A program made the position numbers and the translations under genes. A stretch of 64,000 nucleotides of DNA from Tachypleus tridentatus (taxonomy: Eukaryota; Arthropoda; Merostomata; Xiphosura; Limulidae). The notes under the pieces are model-generated. The model did not search any database, had not been told where the DNA came from, and worked only from the letters and a program-made list of their open reading frames with translations. How positions within the stretch are numbered: position 1 is the stretch's first letter; every line of letters begins with the position of its first letter. Below, piece by piece: positions 1 to 12,076 of the stretch. The stretch spans positions 20,965,586 through 21,029,585 of the forward strand of contig NC_134837.1 in NCBI RefSeq assembly GCF_004210375.1, written 5' to 3'.

Positions 1-529
1 GAATGATTGAAAAACCCCAGGTTTTCTTTCGTGTTAATCACAAGTGTTTTTTCCTTTTTTTGGCCGTAAGACATACTACCATTTAACTTCATATCATCAT
101 TATGATTTCTTTCTGAATTGCTTCTTGAGGATGATATTAACTACGGAGGCATTGAAAGAAACAATTATAACAACACTAAAAAGGAAGACAGAAAGAAGAG
201 ATATAAAAAATCAAGTTTCTGTTATTTTAATATTTTATCCACAACATACACATATTTTAAATAAGTGCTCATATTATTGAAAAAAAAACACAATAAAACT
301 TCAGTTGCCATATTTCGACATAAACCAGTAAATGTTAACAAGACAACAAACCAGAAATATATATTTGTTTCGGCACAAACAATTACCAAATTTCAGAAAG
401 TGCGGTCCTTACACATTTCCATGACACATTACATTGACACTAAAGGGTTAGGGGTAGTAGCAGGGACCTAACTATTTATGAAATAAGAATTTTATTTACA
501 CGTACATCTAAGTGTTATTATTTGCTGTT

Positions 530-1035
530 AGTAATCATATACTATCACAAGGAGCGCATGAACATAAATAATACCTAAAATTGTGCTCCAAGTGGACCTG
601 TTGTGAAACAAAAAATTCAGTGTTAAATGTTCAACCAGAATGAATAAGACATTATCCACTTCAAGATAGTACTAGTGTTTCCACCTCAATAAACTATCAC
701 TTATTTTGAATTATTAACTTACTGTTACGTAATAGGTTATTAACAGCTACCCAAAATATGACTAAATATTTCTATCTTCTGTAATTTTATTACTTTTTGC
801 TTTAGTCACTAAAAGGTTATGTTTTGAACACTAATTTTTAAGCAACTGCTATGACCTGTGTGAAAGTTTTAAGGCCTATCACTAATTATAGTATTTTGTA
901 TTAATCATATACTATCAGAATGAGCGCATGAACATAAATAGTTGTGCTCCAAGTAGACTTGTTGTAAATGAAAAAAAAGTCAATGTTAAATGTTCAACTG
1001 AAGAAGACTTTATCTACTACTGTTTCCACCCTAAC
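530..1035. repeat. Spaced direct duplication, two copies of about 140-160 bp
   Basis: A segment at about 530-690 recurs at about 900-1035. Both begin with TAATCATATACTATCA, continue with GAGCGCATGAACATAAATA and TGTGCTCCAAGT, and end near GTTTCCACC. The copies differ by small indels and substitutions, so the duplication is not recent. No coding sequence is seen in or between them. It could be a local duplication or two copies of an unrecognised interspersed repeat. Confidence 0.6.
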
Positions 1036-1104
1036 GGTCTGCAGGGTTTGAAATAAAGAATAGATTAGGTCTTTACGTCATTCATAGCCTCCTTCTTTTC
1101 CTTA

Positions 1105-1262
1105 CTAAATGTCCCCCGCTAGCACAGCGGGGGACAGCGGGATAGCTAGCACAGCACACATATTATAACTCTACAGACTTATAACGCTCAAATCAGGCGT
1201 TCGATTCCAGTCGGTGGATTCAACAGATAGCCCAATGTGGCTTTGCTATAGGAAAACACACA
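1105..1262 (+). mobile_element. tRNA-derived SINE, family 3, degenerate
   Basis: A B-box-like GCGTTCGATTCC is followed by CAGATAGCCCAATGTGGCTTTGCTAT. The same tail appears in reverse orientation near 18180 and 46290, so it is a dispersed family. The 5' part is disturbed by short duplications of GCTAGCACAGC. Confidence 0.6.
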
Positions 1263-1383
1263 GACACTCATTACTGAATTTTCACATTTTACTAAGCAAA
1301 TGGAAAATCCACAACTAATATTAGCTTATTTTAGCATTAATGTTTGCAAAATAGCTTATTTCCACATAATAACAATAAACTTC

Positions 1384-1440
1384 ATTTCAGCCGACGTTTC
1401 GCCAATGCGGCTTCACCACTGCTAGTGGAACTGAAATGTA
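1384..1440 (-). ncRNA. Degenerate hammerhead-like motif
   Basis: On the minus strand a TGGTGA segment is followed by a GCC/GGC stem with loop GCATT, then GAAACGTC. This resembles a hammerhead core in which the first conserved box (CUGANGA) is mutated. The block is flanked by CATTTCAG and CTGAAATG, an inverted repeat. It is probably a decayed copy and not active. Confidence 0.3.
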
Positions 1441-2520
1441 AAACAAAATAAGATCCTTATTGTTAAGATGGAATTCAAATACACTTAGCTCTGTGAAACT
1501 TAGAAAGACATTTATACATGTAATTTATTTAATTAGACAAGTTCTATGGAGATCATGAACGACTTGTTTGAATAGCAAACATTTTTATCACACACATATC
1601 ACCTATCACAATAAAATCTCATTAAAACATACATAATGAGAAAATATAATACCAAGTTATTATAAATAGCATCTGTAACATTATATCAGTTCATATTAAA
1701 CATTCGGTATTTGGTTTGTTCTGCTTGTACTGTAATAACCTCCATAAGGCCACACCGCATGTGGTCATTGAAGTTATCCATCGTGTTTTCATTCTAACTT
1801 TTCACTAGAAGGTCACTTTTTGACCTTGATATGTTAACCTGATCAAAATAAGGTCATCTTGAACAGTTGTTTTTCAGACTGTATTAGTAGACTTTCCTAG
1901 AAACAAAAATATTGTAGTCCGATGGTAATGCTCTTTTGCTTCATATAATTTCTGAATAGTAAAAAAAATGACACCTTATAGCCTCTGGCACGTGATGAGC
2001 ATGTCTCTACGCAAAGTACAAAGAACTTGTTTGAATAAAGTGTTGATGTCTTTTGAAAAAAATATTATAGCTAAAGCACACCCTTTTATAAGACACAGGT
2101 GTGTGTGTGTGTTTTATTCATAAAACTTGCACAAATTAGAATGAGAACTCCTTTCTTTTCTGTTACAACTTGGACATTTACTCAGTAACTATTCCATATA
2201 TGTATACATTAATCTCAACATAGAACATTAGGTCTAGACATTTTAGCTTAGACTGTACTATTATCTTAGACTGAAATTAGGCTTAGAACACTGAAAATTT
2301 AAGGTTATATTTATATTACTTTTCAAGTTTTAATTCATTATATTATTCGTCTACATTCACTTGCCCTTAAAAAGGTTGTTTCTGTCAAACATTTCATTAA
2401 ATAATAATGCTAACTATAATAAATTGTTATGAATTACGGATGTATTGAAGTTCAAGTTTAAATTTTTTAAATACCACACTCAGTGTAAACACAAACTTAG
2501 TGAGTGACATTAGTTACTCG
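1441..2520. other. AT-rich DNA without recognisable genes
   Basis: I see no gene or repeat family here beyond a short GT run at about 2099-2114. Confidence 0.6.
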
Positions 2521-2524
2521 GTTA

Positions 2525-2660
2525 GTGCCGCTCAAGGCAGTAATATTCGTTCCACGTGGGAAACGGGTTTTTCCCGCACTTTTATGCCTGAACAAAATTC
2601 GTCCGCGCAAAGTTTCTTGCATCGGCTCAGAACATGCGCAGTATTAAGCTTACCGTAATG
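2525..2660. promoter_or_regulatory. GC-rich, CpG-containing island with promoter-like words
   Basis: This block has clearly higher GC than its surroundings. It contains a palindromic E-box (CCACGTGG, about 2551) and ACATGCGCAG (about 2632), which resembles an NRF-1 half-site. A 78-codon minus-strand frame (2532-2768) overlaps it but resembles no protein I know. It may be a promoter remnant or a fragment of a mobile element. Confidence 0.2.
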
Positions 2661-2917
2661 ATATATAATAATATAAAAATAAACTTCAGATTTCAATTTC
2701 TCAACATGTTTTTTTTTTTTATACCAATCAATGTATCTGACTAGGTAACAACAAAAATTCACGAGCATAATTTTGTTTCCCGGTAATGATTTCCGGAGGA
2801 AAAAAAAAAATATATATTTTGAATGTCATGAAAATAACAATATTTTTAAATTAAAACAAACAGAGAAAGAAAACTACCATCACTAAATTAAATAAATAAT
2901 ATTAAATTATTAAAATA

Positions 2918-5900
2918 ACTAATGTCGAGTTCCTTAGCTGAGGTAACAGTAGTCTCACTCTCTCTATCGAGTAACTTAGCTGAGGTAACAGAAGTCTCAC
3001 TCTCTCTATCGAGTTCCTTAGCTGAGGTAACAGTAGTCTCACTCTCTCTATCGAGTTTCTTAGCTAAGGTAACAGTAGTATCACTCTCTCTATCGAGTTT
3101 CTTAGCTGTGAAAACAGTAGTCTCACTCTATATATCGAGTTCCTTAGCTTAGGTAACAGTAGTCCTACTCTCTATATCGAGTTCCTAAGATGAGGTAACA
3201 GTAGTCCTACTCTCTATATCGAGTTCCCAAGCTGAGGTAACAGAAGTCTCACTCTCTCTATCGAGTTCCTTAGCTGAGGTAACAGTAGTCTCACTCTCTC
3301 TATCGAGTTTCTTAGCTGTGATAACAGTAGTCTCATTCTCTCTATCGAGTTCCTTAGCTAAGGTAACAGTAGTCTCACTCTATATATCGAGTTCCTTAGC
3401 TTAGGTAACAGTAGTCCTACTCTCTATATCGAGTTCCTAAGCTGAGGTAACAGTAGTCCTACTCTCTATATCGAGTTCCTTAGCTGAGGTAACAGTAGTC
3501 CTACTCTCTATATCGAGTTCCCAAGCTGAGGTAACAGTAGTCTCACTCTCTTTATCGAGTAACTTAGCTGAGGTAACAGTAGTCTCACTCTCTCTATCGA
3601 GTTTCTTAGCTACGGTAACAGTAGTATCACTCTCTCTATCGAGTTTCTTAGCTAAGGTAACAGTAGTCTCACTCTCTCTATCGAGTTCCTTAGCTTAGGT
3701 AACAGTAGTCCTACTCTCTATATCGAGTACCCAAGCTAAGGTAACAGTAGTATCACTCTCTCTATCGAGTTTCTTAGCTAAGGTAACAGTAGTCTCACTC
3801 TCTCTATCGAGTTCCTCAGCTGAGGTAACAATAGTCCTACTCTCTATATCGAGTTCCTCAGCTGAGGTAACAGTAGTCCTACTCTCTGTATCGAGTTCCT
3901 AAGCTGAGGTAACAGTAGTCTCACTCTCTCTATCGAGTAACTTAGCTGAGGTAACAGAAGTCTCACTCTCTCTATCGAGTTCCTTAGCTGTGATAACAGT
4001 AGTCTCACTCTCTCTATCGAGTTCCTTAGCTAAGGTAACAGTAGTCTCACTCTCTCTATCGAGTTCCTTAGCTTAGGTAACAGTAGTCCTACTCTCTATA
4101 TCGAGTTCCTAAGCTGAGGTAACAGTAGTCCTACTCTCTATATCGAGTTCCCAAGCTGAGGTAACAGTAGTCTCACTCTCTCTATCGAGTAACTTAGCTG
4201 AGGTAACAGAAGTCTCACTCTCTCTATCGAGTTCCTTAGCTGAGGTAACAGTAGTCTCACTCTCTCTATCGAGTTTCTTAGCTAAGGTAACAGTAGTATC
4301 ACTCTCTCTATCGAGTTTCTTAGCTGTGACAACAGTAGTCCTACTCTCTATATCGAGTTCCCAAGCTGAGGTAACAGCAGTCTCACTCTCTCTATCGAGT
4401 AACTTAGCTGTGATAACAGTAGTCTCACTCTCTCTATCGAGTAACTTAGCTGAGGTAACAGAAGTCTCACTCTCTCTATCGAGTAACTTAGCTGAGGTAA
4501 CAGTAGTCTCACTCTCTCTATCGAGTAACTTAGCTGAGGTAACAGAAGTCTCACTCTCTCTATCGAGTTTTTTAGCTGAGGTAACAGTAGTCTCACTCTC
4601 TCTATCGAGTTCCTTAGCTAAGGTAACAGTAGTATCACTCTCTCTATCGAGTTTCTTAGCTAAGGTAACAGTAGTCCTACTCTCTGTATCGAGTTTCTTA
4701 GCTGTGATAACAGTAGTATCACTCTCTCTATCGAGTTCCTTAGCTTAGGTAACAGTAGTATCACTCTCTCTATCGAGTAACTTAGCTGAGGTAACAGAAG
4801 TCTCACTCTCTCTATCGAGTTTTTTAGCTGAGGTAACAGTAGTCTCACTCTCTCTATCGAGTTTCTTAGCTAAGGTAACAGTAGTATCACTCTCTCTATC
4901 GAGTTTCTTAGCTGTGATAACAGTAGTATCACTCTCTCTATCGAGTTTCTTAGCTGTGATAACAGTAGTATCACTCTCTCTATCGAGTTCCTTAGCTTAG
5001 GTAACAGTAGTATCACTCTCTCTATCGAGTTTCTTAGCTGTGATAACAGTAGTATCACTCTCTCTATCGAGTTTCTTAGCTGTGATAACAGTAGTATCAC
5101 TCTCTCTATCGAGTTTCTTAGCTGTGATAACAGTAGTATCACTCTCTCTATCGAGTTCCTTAGCTTAGGTAACAGTAGTATCACTCTCTCTATCGAGTAA
5201 CTTAGCTGAGGTAACAGAAGTCTCACTCTCTCTATCGAGTTTTTTAGCTGAGGTAACAGTAGTCTCACTCTCTCTATCGAGTTTCTTAGCTAAGGTAACA
5301 GTAGTATCACTCTCTCTATCGAGTTTCTTAGCTGTGATAACAGTAGTCTCACTCTCTCTATCGAGTTCCTTAGCTTAGGTAACAGTAGTCCTACTCTCTA
5401 TATCGAGTTCCTCAGCTGAGGTATCAGTAGTCTCACTCTCTCTATCGAGTAACTTAACTGAGGTAACAGAAGTCTCACTCTCTCTATCGAGTTCCTTAGC
5501 TTAGGTAACAGTAGTCTCACTCTCTCTATCGAGTAACTTAGCTGAGGTAACAGAAGTCTCACTCTCTCTATCGAGTTCCTCAGCTTAGGTAACAGTAATC
5601 TCACTCTCTCTATCGAGTTCCTCAGCTTAGGTAACAGTAGTCCTACTCTCTGTATCGAGTTCCTCAGCTGAGGTAACAGTAATCCTACTCTCTGTATCGT
5701 GTTCCTTAGCTGAGGTAACAGTAGTCCTATTCTCTGTATCGTGTTCCTCAGCTGAGGTAACAGTAGTCCTACTCTCTGTATCGAGTTTCTAAGCTGAGGT
5801 AACAGTAGTCCTACTCTCTATATCGAGTTCCCAAGCTGAGGTAACAGTAGTCTCACTCTCTCTATCGAGTAACTTAACTGAGGTAACAGAAGTCTCACTC

Positions 5901-8900
5901 TCTCTATCGAGTTTTTTAGCTGAGGTAACAGTAGTCTCACACTCTCTATCAAGTTTCTTAGCTAAGGTAACAGTAGTATCACTCTCTCTATCGAGTTTCT
6001 TAGCTGTGATAACAGTAGTCTCACTCTCTCTATCGAGTAACTTAGCTGAGGTAACAGAAGTCTCACTCTCTCTATCGAGTTCCTTAGCTTAGGTAACAGT
6101 AGTCTCACTCTCTCTATCGAGTAACTTAGCTGAGGTAACAGAAGTCTCACTCTCTCTATCGAGTTCCTCAGCTGAGGTAACAGTAGTCCTACTCTCTGTA
6201 TCGAGTTCCTAAGCTGAGGTAACAGTAGTCTCACTCTCTCTATCGAGTAACTTAGCTGAGGTAACAGAAGTCTCACTCTCTCTATCGAGTTTCTTAGCTG
6301 TGATAACAGTAGTCTCACTCTCTCTATCGAGTTCCTTAGCTAAGGTAACAGTAGTATCACTCTCTCTATCGAGTTTCTTAGCTGTGATAACAGTAGTCTC
6401 ACTCTCTCTATCGAGTTCCTTAGCTAAGGTAACAGTAGTCTCACTCTCTCTATCGAGTTCCTTAGCTTAGGTAACAGTAGTCCTACTCTCTATATCGAGT
6501 TCCTCAGCTGAGGTATCAGTAGTCTCACTCTCTCTATCGAGTAACTTAGCTGAGGTAACAGAAGTCTCACTCTCTCTATCGAGTTCCTTAGCTAAGGTAA
6601 CAGTAGTCTCACTCTCTCTATCGAAGTTCCTTAGCTTAAATAACAGTAGTCCTACTCTCTATATCGAGTTCCTCAGCTGAGGTAACAGTAGTATCACTCT
6701 CTCTATCGAGTAACTTAGCTGAGGTAACAGAAGTCTCACTCTCTCTATCGAGTTTTTTAGCTGAGGTAACAGTAGTCTCACTCTCTCTATCGAGTTTCTT
6801 AGCTAAGGTAACAGTAGTCTCACTCTCTCTATCGAGTTCCTTAGCTAAGGTAACAGTAGTCTCACTCTCTCTATCGAGTTCCTTAGCTAAGGTAACAGTA
6901 GTCTCACTCTCTCTATCGAGTTCCTTAGCTTAGGTAACAGTAGTCCTACTTTCTATATCGAGTTCCTCAGCTGAGGTATCAGTAGTCTCACTCTCTCTAT
7001 CGAGTAACTTAACTGAGGTAACAGAAGTCTCACTCTCTCTATCGAGTTCCTTAGCTTAGGTAACAGTAGTCTCACTCTCTCTATCGAGTAACTTAGCTGA
7101 GGTAACAGAAGTCTCACTCTCTCTATCGAGTTCCTCAGCTTAGGTAACAGTAATCTCACTCTCTCTATCGAGTTCCTCAGCTTAGGTAACAGTAGTCCTA
7201 CTCTCTGTATCGAGTTCCTCAGCTGAGGTAACAGTAATCCTACTCTCTGTATCGTGTTCCTTAGCTGAGGTAACAGTAGTCCTATTCTCTGTATCGTGTT
7301 CCTCAGCTGAGGTAACAGTAGTCCTACTCTCTGTATCGAGTTTCTAAGCTGAAGTAACAGTAGTCCTACTCTCTATATCGAGTTCCCAAGCTGAGGTAAC
7401 AGTAGTCTCACTCTCTCTATCGAGTAACTTAACTGAGGTAACAGAAGTCTCACTCTCTCTATCGAGTTTTTTAGCTGAGGTAACAGTAGTCTCACACTCT
7501 CTATCAAGTTTCTTAGCTAAGGTAACAGTAGTATCACTCTCTCTATCGAGTTTCTTAGCTGTGATAACAGTAGTCTCACTCTCTCTATCGAGTAACTTAG
7601 CTGAGGTAACAGAAGTCTCACTCTCTCTATCGAGTTTTTTAGCTGAGGTAACAGTAGTCTCACTCTCTCTATCGAGTTTCTTAGCTAAGGTAACAGTAGT
7701 ATCACTCTCTCTATCGAGTTTCTTAGCTGTGATAACAGTAGTCTCACTCTCTCTATCGAGTTCCTTAGCTAAGGTAACAGTAGTCTCACTCTCTCTATCG
7801 AGTTCCTTAGCTTAGGTAACAGTAGTCCTACTTTCTATATCGAGTTCCTCAGCTGAGGTATCAGTAGTCTCACTCTCTCTATCGAGTAACTTAACTGAGG
7901 TAACAGAAGTCTCACTCTCTCTATCGAGTTCCTCAGCTTAGGTAACAGTAATCTCACTCTCTCTATCGAGTTCCTCAGCTTAGGTAACAGTAGTCCTACT
8001 CTCTGTATCGAGTTCCTCAGCTGAGGTAACAGTAATCCTACTCTCTGTATCGTGTTCCTTAGCTGAGGTAACAGTAGTCCTATTCTCTGTATCGTGTTCC
8101 TCAGCTGAGGTAACAGTAGTCCTACTCTCTGTATCGAGTTTCTAAGCTGAGGTAACAGTAGTCCTACTCTCTATATCGAGTTCCCAAGCTGAGGTAACAG
8201 TAGTCTCACTCTCTCTATCGAGTAACTTAACTGAGGTAACAGAAGTCTCACTCTCTCTATCGAGTTTTTTAGCTGAGGTAACAGTAGTCTCACACTCTCT
8301 ATCAAGTTTCTTAGCTAAGGTAACAGTAGTATCACTCTCTCTATCGAGTTTCTTAGCTGTGATAACAGTATTCTCACTCTCTCTATCGAGTAACTTAGCT
8401 GAGGTAACAGAAGTCTCACTCTCTCTATCGAGTTCCTTAGCTTAGGTAACAGTAGTCTCACTCTCTCTATCGAGTTCCTTAGCTGAGGTAACAGTAGTCT
8501 CACTCTCTCTATCGAGTTTCTTAGCTTAGGTAACAGTAGTCTCACTCTCTCTATCGAGTAACTTAGCTGAGGTAACAGAAGTCTCACTCTCTCTATCGAG
8601 TTCCTCAGCTGAGGTAACAGTAGTCCTACTCTCTGTATCGAGTTCCTAAGCTGAGGTAACAGTAGTCTCACTCTCTCTATCGAGTAACTTAGCTGAGGTA
8701 ACAGAAGTCTCACTCTCTCTATCGAGTTTCTTAGCTGTGATAACAGTAGTCTCACTCTCTCTATCGAGTTCCTTAGCTAAGGTAACAGTAGTATCACTCT
8801 CTCTATCGAGTTTCTTAGCTGTGATAACAGTAGTCTCACTCTCTCTATCGAGTTCCTTAGCTAAGGTAACAGTAGTCTCACTCTCTCTATCGAGTTCCTT

Positions 8901-10895
8901 AGCTTAGGTAACAGTAGTCCTACTCTCTATATCGAGTTCCTCAGCTGAGGTATCAGTAGTCTCACTCTCTCTATCGAGTAACTTAGCTGAGGTAACAGAA
9001 GTCTCACTCTCTCTATCGAGTTCCTTAGCTAAGGTAACAGTAGTCTCACTCTCTCTATCGAGTTCCTTAGCTTAAATAACAGTAGTCCTACTCTCTATAT
9101 CGAGTTCCTCAGCTGAGGTAACAGTAGTATCACTCTCTCTATCGAGTAACTTAGCTGAGGTAACAGAAGTCTCACTCTCTCTATCGAGTTTTTTAGCTGA
9201 GGTAACAGTAGTCTCACTCTCTCTATCGAGTTTCTTAGCTAAGGTAACAGTAGTATCACTCTCTCTATCGAGTTTCTTAGCTGTGATAACAGTAGTCTCA
9301 CTCTCTCTATCGAGTTCCTTAGCTAAGGTAACAGTAGTCTCACTCTCTCTATCGAGTTCCTTAGCTTAGGTAACAGTAGTCCTACTCTCTATATCGAGTT
9401 CCTCAGCTGAGGTATCAGTAGTCTCACTCTCTCTATCGAGTAACTTAGCTGAGGTAACAGAAGTCTCACTCTCTCTATCGAGTTCCTTAGCTTAGGTAAC
9501 AGTAGTCTCACTCTCTCTATCGAGTAACTTAGCTGAGGTAACAGAAGTCTCACTCTCTCTATCGAGTTCCTCAGCTTAGGTAACAGTAGTCCTACTCTCT
9601 GTATCGAGTTCCTCAGCTGAGGTAACAGTAATCCTACTCTCTGTATCGTGTTCCTTAGCTGAGGTAACAGTAGTCCTATTCTCTGTATCGTGTTCCTCAG
9701 CTGAGGTAACAGTAGTCCTACTCTCTGTATCGAGTTTCTAAGCTGAGGTAACAGTAGTCCTACTCTCTATATCGAGTTCCCAAGCTGAGGTAACAGTAGT
9801 CTCACTCTCTCTATCGAGTAACTTAACTGAGGTAACAGAAGTCTCACTCTCTCTATCGAGTTTTTTAGCTGAGGTAACAGTAGTCTCACACTCTCTATCA
9901 AGTTTCTTAGCTAAGGTAACAGTAGTATCACTCTCTCTATCGAGTTTCTTAGCTGTGATAACAGTAGTCTCACTCTCTCTATCGAGTAACTTAGCTGAGG
10001 TAACAGAAGTCTCACTCTCTCTATCGAGTTCCTTAGCTTAGGTAACAGTAGTCTCACTCTCTCTATCGAGTAACTTAGCTGAGGTAACAGAAGTCTCACT
10101 CTCTCTATCGAGTTCCTCAGCTGAGGTAACAGTAGTCCTACTTTCTGTATCGAGTTCCTAAGCTGAGGTAACAGTAGTCTCACTCTCTCTATCGAGTAAC
10201 TTAGCTGAGGTAACAGAAGTCTCACTCTCTCTATCGAGTTACTTAGCTGTGATAACAGTAGTCTCACTCTCTCTATCGAGTTCCTTAGCTAAGGTAACAG
10301 TAGTCTTACTCTCTCTATCGAGTTCCTTAGCTTAGGTAACAGTAGTCCTACTCTCTATATCGAGTTCCTAAGCTGAGGTAACAGTAGTCCTACTCTCTAT
10401 ATCGAGTTCCCAAGCTGAGGTAACAGTAGTCTCACTGTCTCTATCGAGTTCCTCAGCTGAGGTAACAGTAGTCCTACTCTCTGTATCGAGTTCCCTAGCT
10501 GAGGTAACAGTAGTCTCACTCTCTGTATCGCGTTCCTCAGCTGAGGTAACAGTAGTCTCACTCTGTGTATCGAGTTCCTCAGCTGAGGTAACAGTAGTCC
10601 TACTCTCTGTATCGAGTTCCTCAGCTGAGGTAACAGTAGTCCTACTCTCTGTATCGAGTTCCTCAGCTGAGGTAACAGCAGTCTCACTCTGTGTATCGAG
10701 TTCCTCAGCTGAGGTAACAGTAGTCCTACTCTCTGTATCGAGTTCCTCAGCTGAGGTAACAGTAGTCCTACTCTCTGTATCGAGTTCCTTAGCTGAGGTA
10801 ACAGTAATCCTACTCTCTGTATCGAGTTCCTTAGCTGAGGTAACAGTAGTCCTACTCTCTGTATCGAGTTCCTCAGCTTAGGTAACAGTAGTCCT
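2918..10895. repeat. 42-bp satellite array, about 190 units, with higher-order repeats
   Basis: The unit runs CGAG, TTCC or AACT, TAGCTGAGGTAACAGTAGTC and a CT-rich stretch ending TATCGAG. The period is 42 bp, a multiple of three, so repetitive open frames occur on both strands; I read these as non-coding shadows because no start context, signal or intron pattern goes with them. Many units contain the perfect 12-bp palindrome CCTCAGCTGAGG, flanked by GTT and AAC. Variant units recur in fixed order: a marker (AATCCTACTCTCTGTATCGT) starts at 5681, 7236, 8034 and 9630. The spacings equal 37 units plus 1 bp, 19 units and 38 units. The extra base is a single inserted A near 6624. Confidence 0.95.
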
Positions 10896-11259
10896 ATATC
10901 AGAAGAACAAACTCATATTAGTGCCATTTCCATGTTTTGGCACGGTTTTCTCAGCCAGTTTCAACGTACATGTGAATGTGAGAGTCGTGAACATAATCTT
11001 ACTGCAACAATTATCGGACTCGTCTCACTTTGAACTATTTGCTGAGGTTTTAGGAATCTGTCGTTCGTAAAATGAAATAAATAAAATAGTAAGCTTCATC
11101 ATGTGTATTGTTTACTTTTCGCTTTTACTTTTCTAAAGAAATTTAGCTGAACTGAAAGATCACCTGACCTGCCCATACTTTATTATAAAAATATCCTTTT
11201 AAAAAAAGATCAGAAGAAGTACCCGTTCTCTACGTATTTGAAACTTACTTCTCTCCTGG
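10896..11259. other. Unique-looking DNA flanking the satellite
   Basis: I recognise no gene or repeat family here. Confidence 0.5.
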
Positions 11260-11523
11260 GCCCGGGATGGTCAAGTGGTTAAGGCACTCGATTCGTAATA
11301 AGAGGGTCGCGGGTTCGAACCCAAATATGCTCGCCTTTTCAGCCGTGGGGACGTTATAATGTTATGAATATCCCAGTATTTGTAGGTGGAAGAGTAGCCC
11401 AAGAGTTAGCGGTGAGTGATGATGACTAGCTGCCTTCCCTCTAGTCTTACACTGCAAAATTAGGGACGGTTAGCGGAGATAGCCCCCGTGTAAGCTTTTT
11501 GCGAAATTCCAAAACAAACAGAC
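11260..11523 (+). mobile_element. tRNA-Thr-like SINE (family 1), full length, diverged
   Basis: The tRNA-like head has an A box (TGGTCAAGTGGTTAAGG) and a B box (GGTTCGAACCC). The body (CTCGCC, GCCGTGGGGACGTTATAATG, AGAGTAGCCCAAGAGTT) and the tail GCGAAATTCCAAAACAAACA follow. Confidence 0.9.
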
Positions 11524-11859
11524 AAGATGATTTTGAATAATACGTAAACTTCATCAGCCAAACATTGGAATTTCTTTAAGCATGAAATGTTCAGTTTTTA
11601 TAATTACTGAATAGTCTTCATAAGACTTATGTTTTTTTCCTGATACAAGGAATATGCTACAAAGTTTGTCAGTTAATCATTTTCGTTGCATCTTTTCTTG
11701 AAGTCAAACCACATATCTGAAGAGGCTACTCTATACTATTTTATATGCAGATATATTACAGTACCTTGATTGAAAGAGTTGGTTATGCCAGTATTCTACA
11801 TTGGATATCACGTCTCGCACGAACTTAGACCACGTTTCTAAACATTGCATATGAAAATA

Positions 11860-12068
11860 TTGTTTCTTTGTTTTAATTTCGCGCAAAACTACTCGAAAGC
11901 TATCTGCGCTAGCTGTCCCTAATTTTGGGCTACTCTTTTACTAACAAATAGTGGAATTGACTGTAATATTATAACATCCCCACAGCTGATAGGGCAAGCG
12001 TGTTTGGTGCGAAGGGGATTCGAACCCGCAACAAGTTGAGTGCCTTAACCACCTGGCTATGCCGGGCC
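11860..12068 (-). mobile_element. Family 1 SINE, internally shortened
   Basis: The tail (TTTCGCGCAAAACTACTCG) comes first on the plus strand and the tRNA-like head (CACCTGGCTATGCCGGGCC) last. About 60 bp of the body are missing. It is flanked by TGAAAATA at 11852-11859 and 12069-12076, a likely target-site duplication. Confidence 0.88.
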
Positions 12069-12076
12069 TGAAAATA

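Noticed and set aside
2922..10687. Long repetitive open frames on both strands in the 42-bp satellite (LSLSS... and RLLLPQLRNSIERV... type)
   Set aside because: They exist only because the unit is a multiple of three. They occur on both strands, lack start and splice context, and change with each variant unit.
2918..10895. CRISPR-like array
   Set aside because: Units are directly tandem with no spacers, and the genome is eukaryotic.
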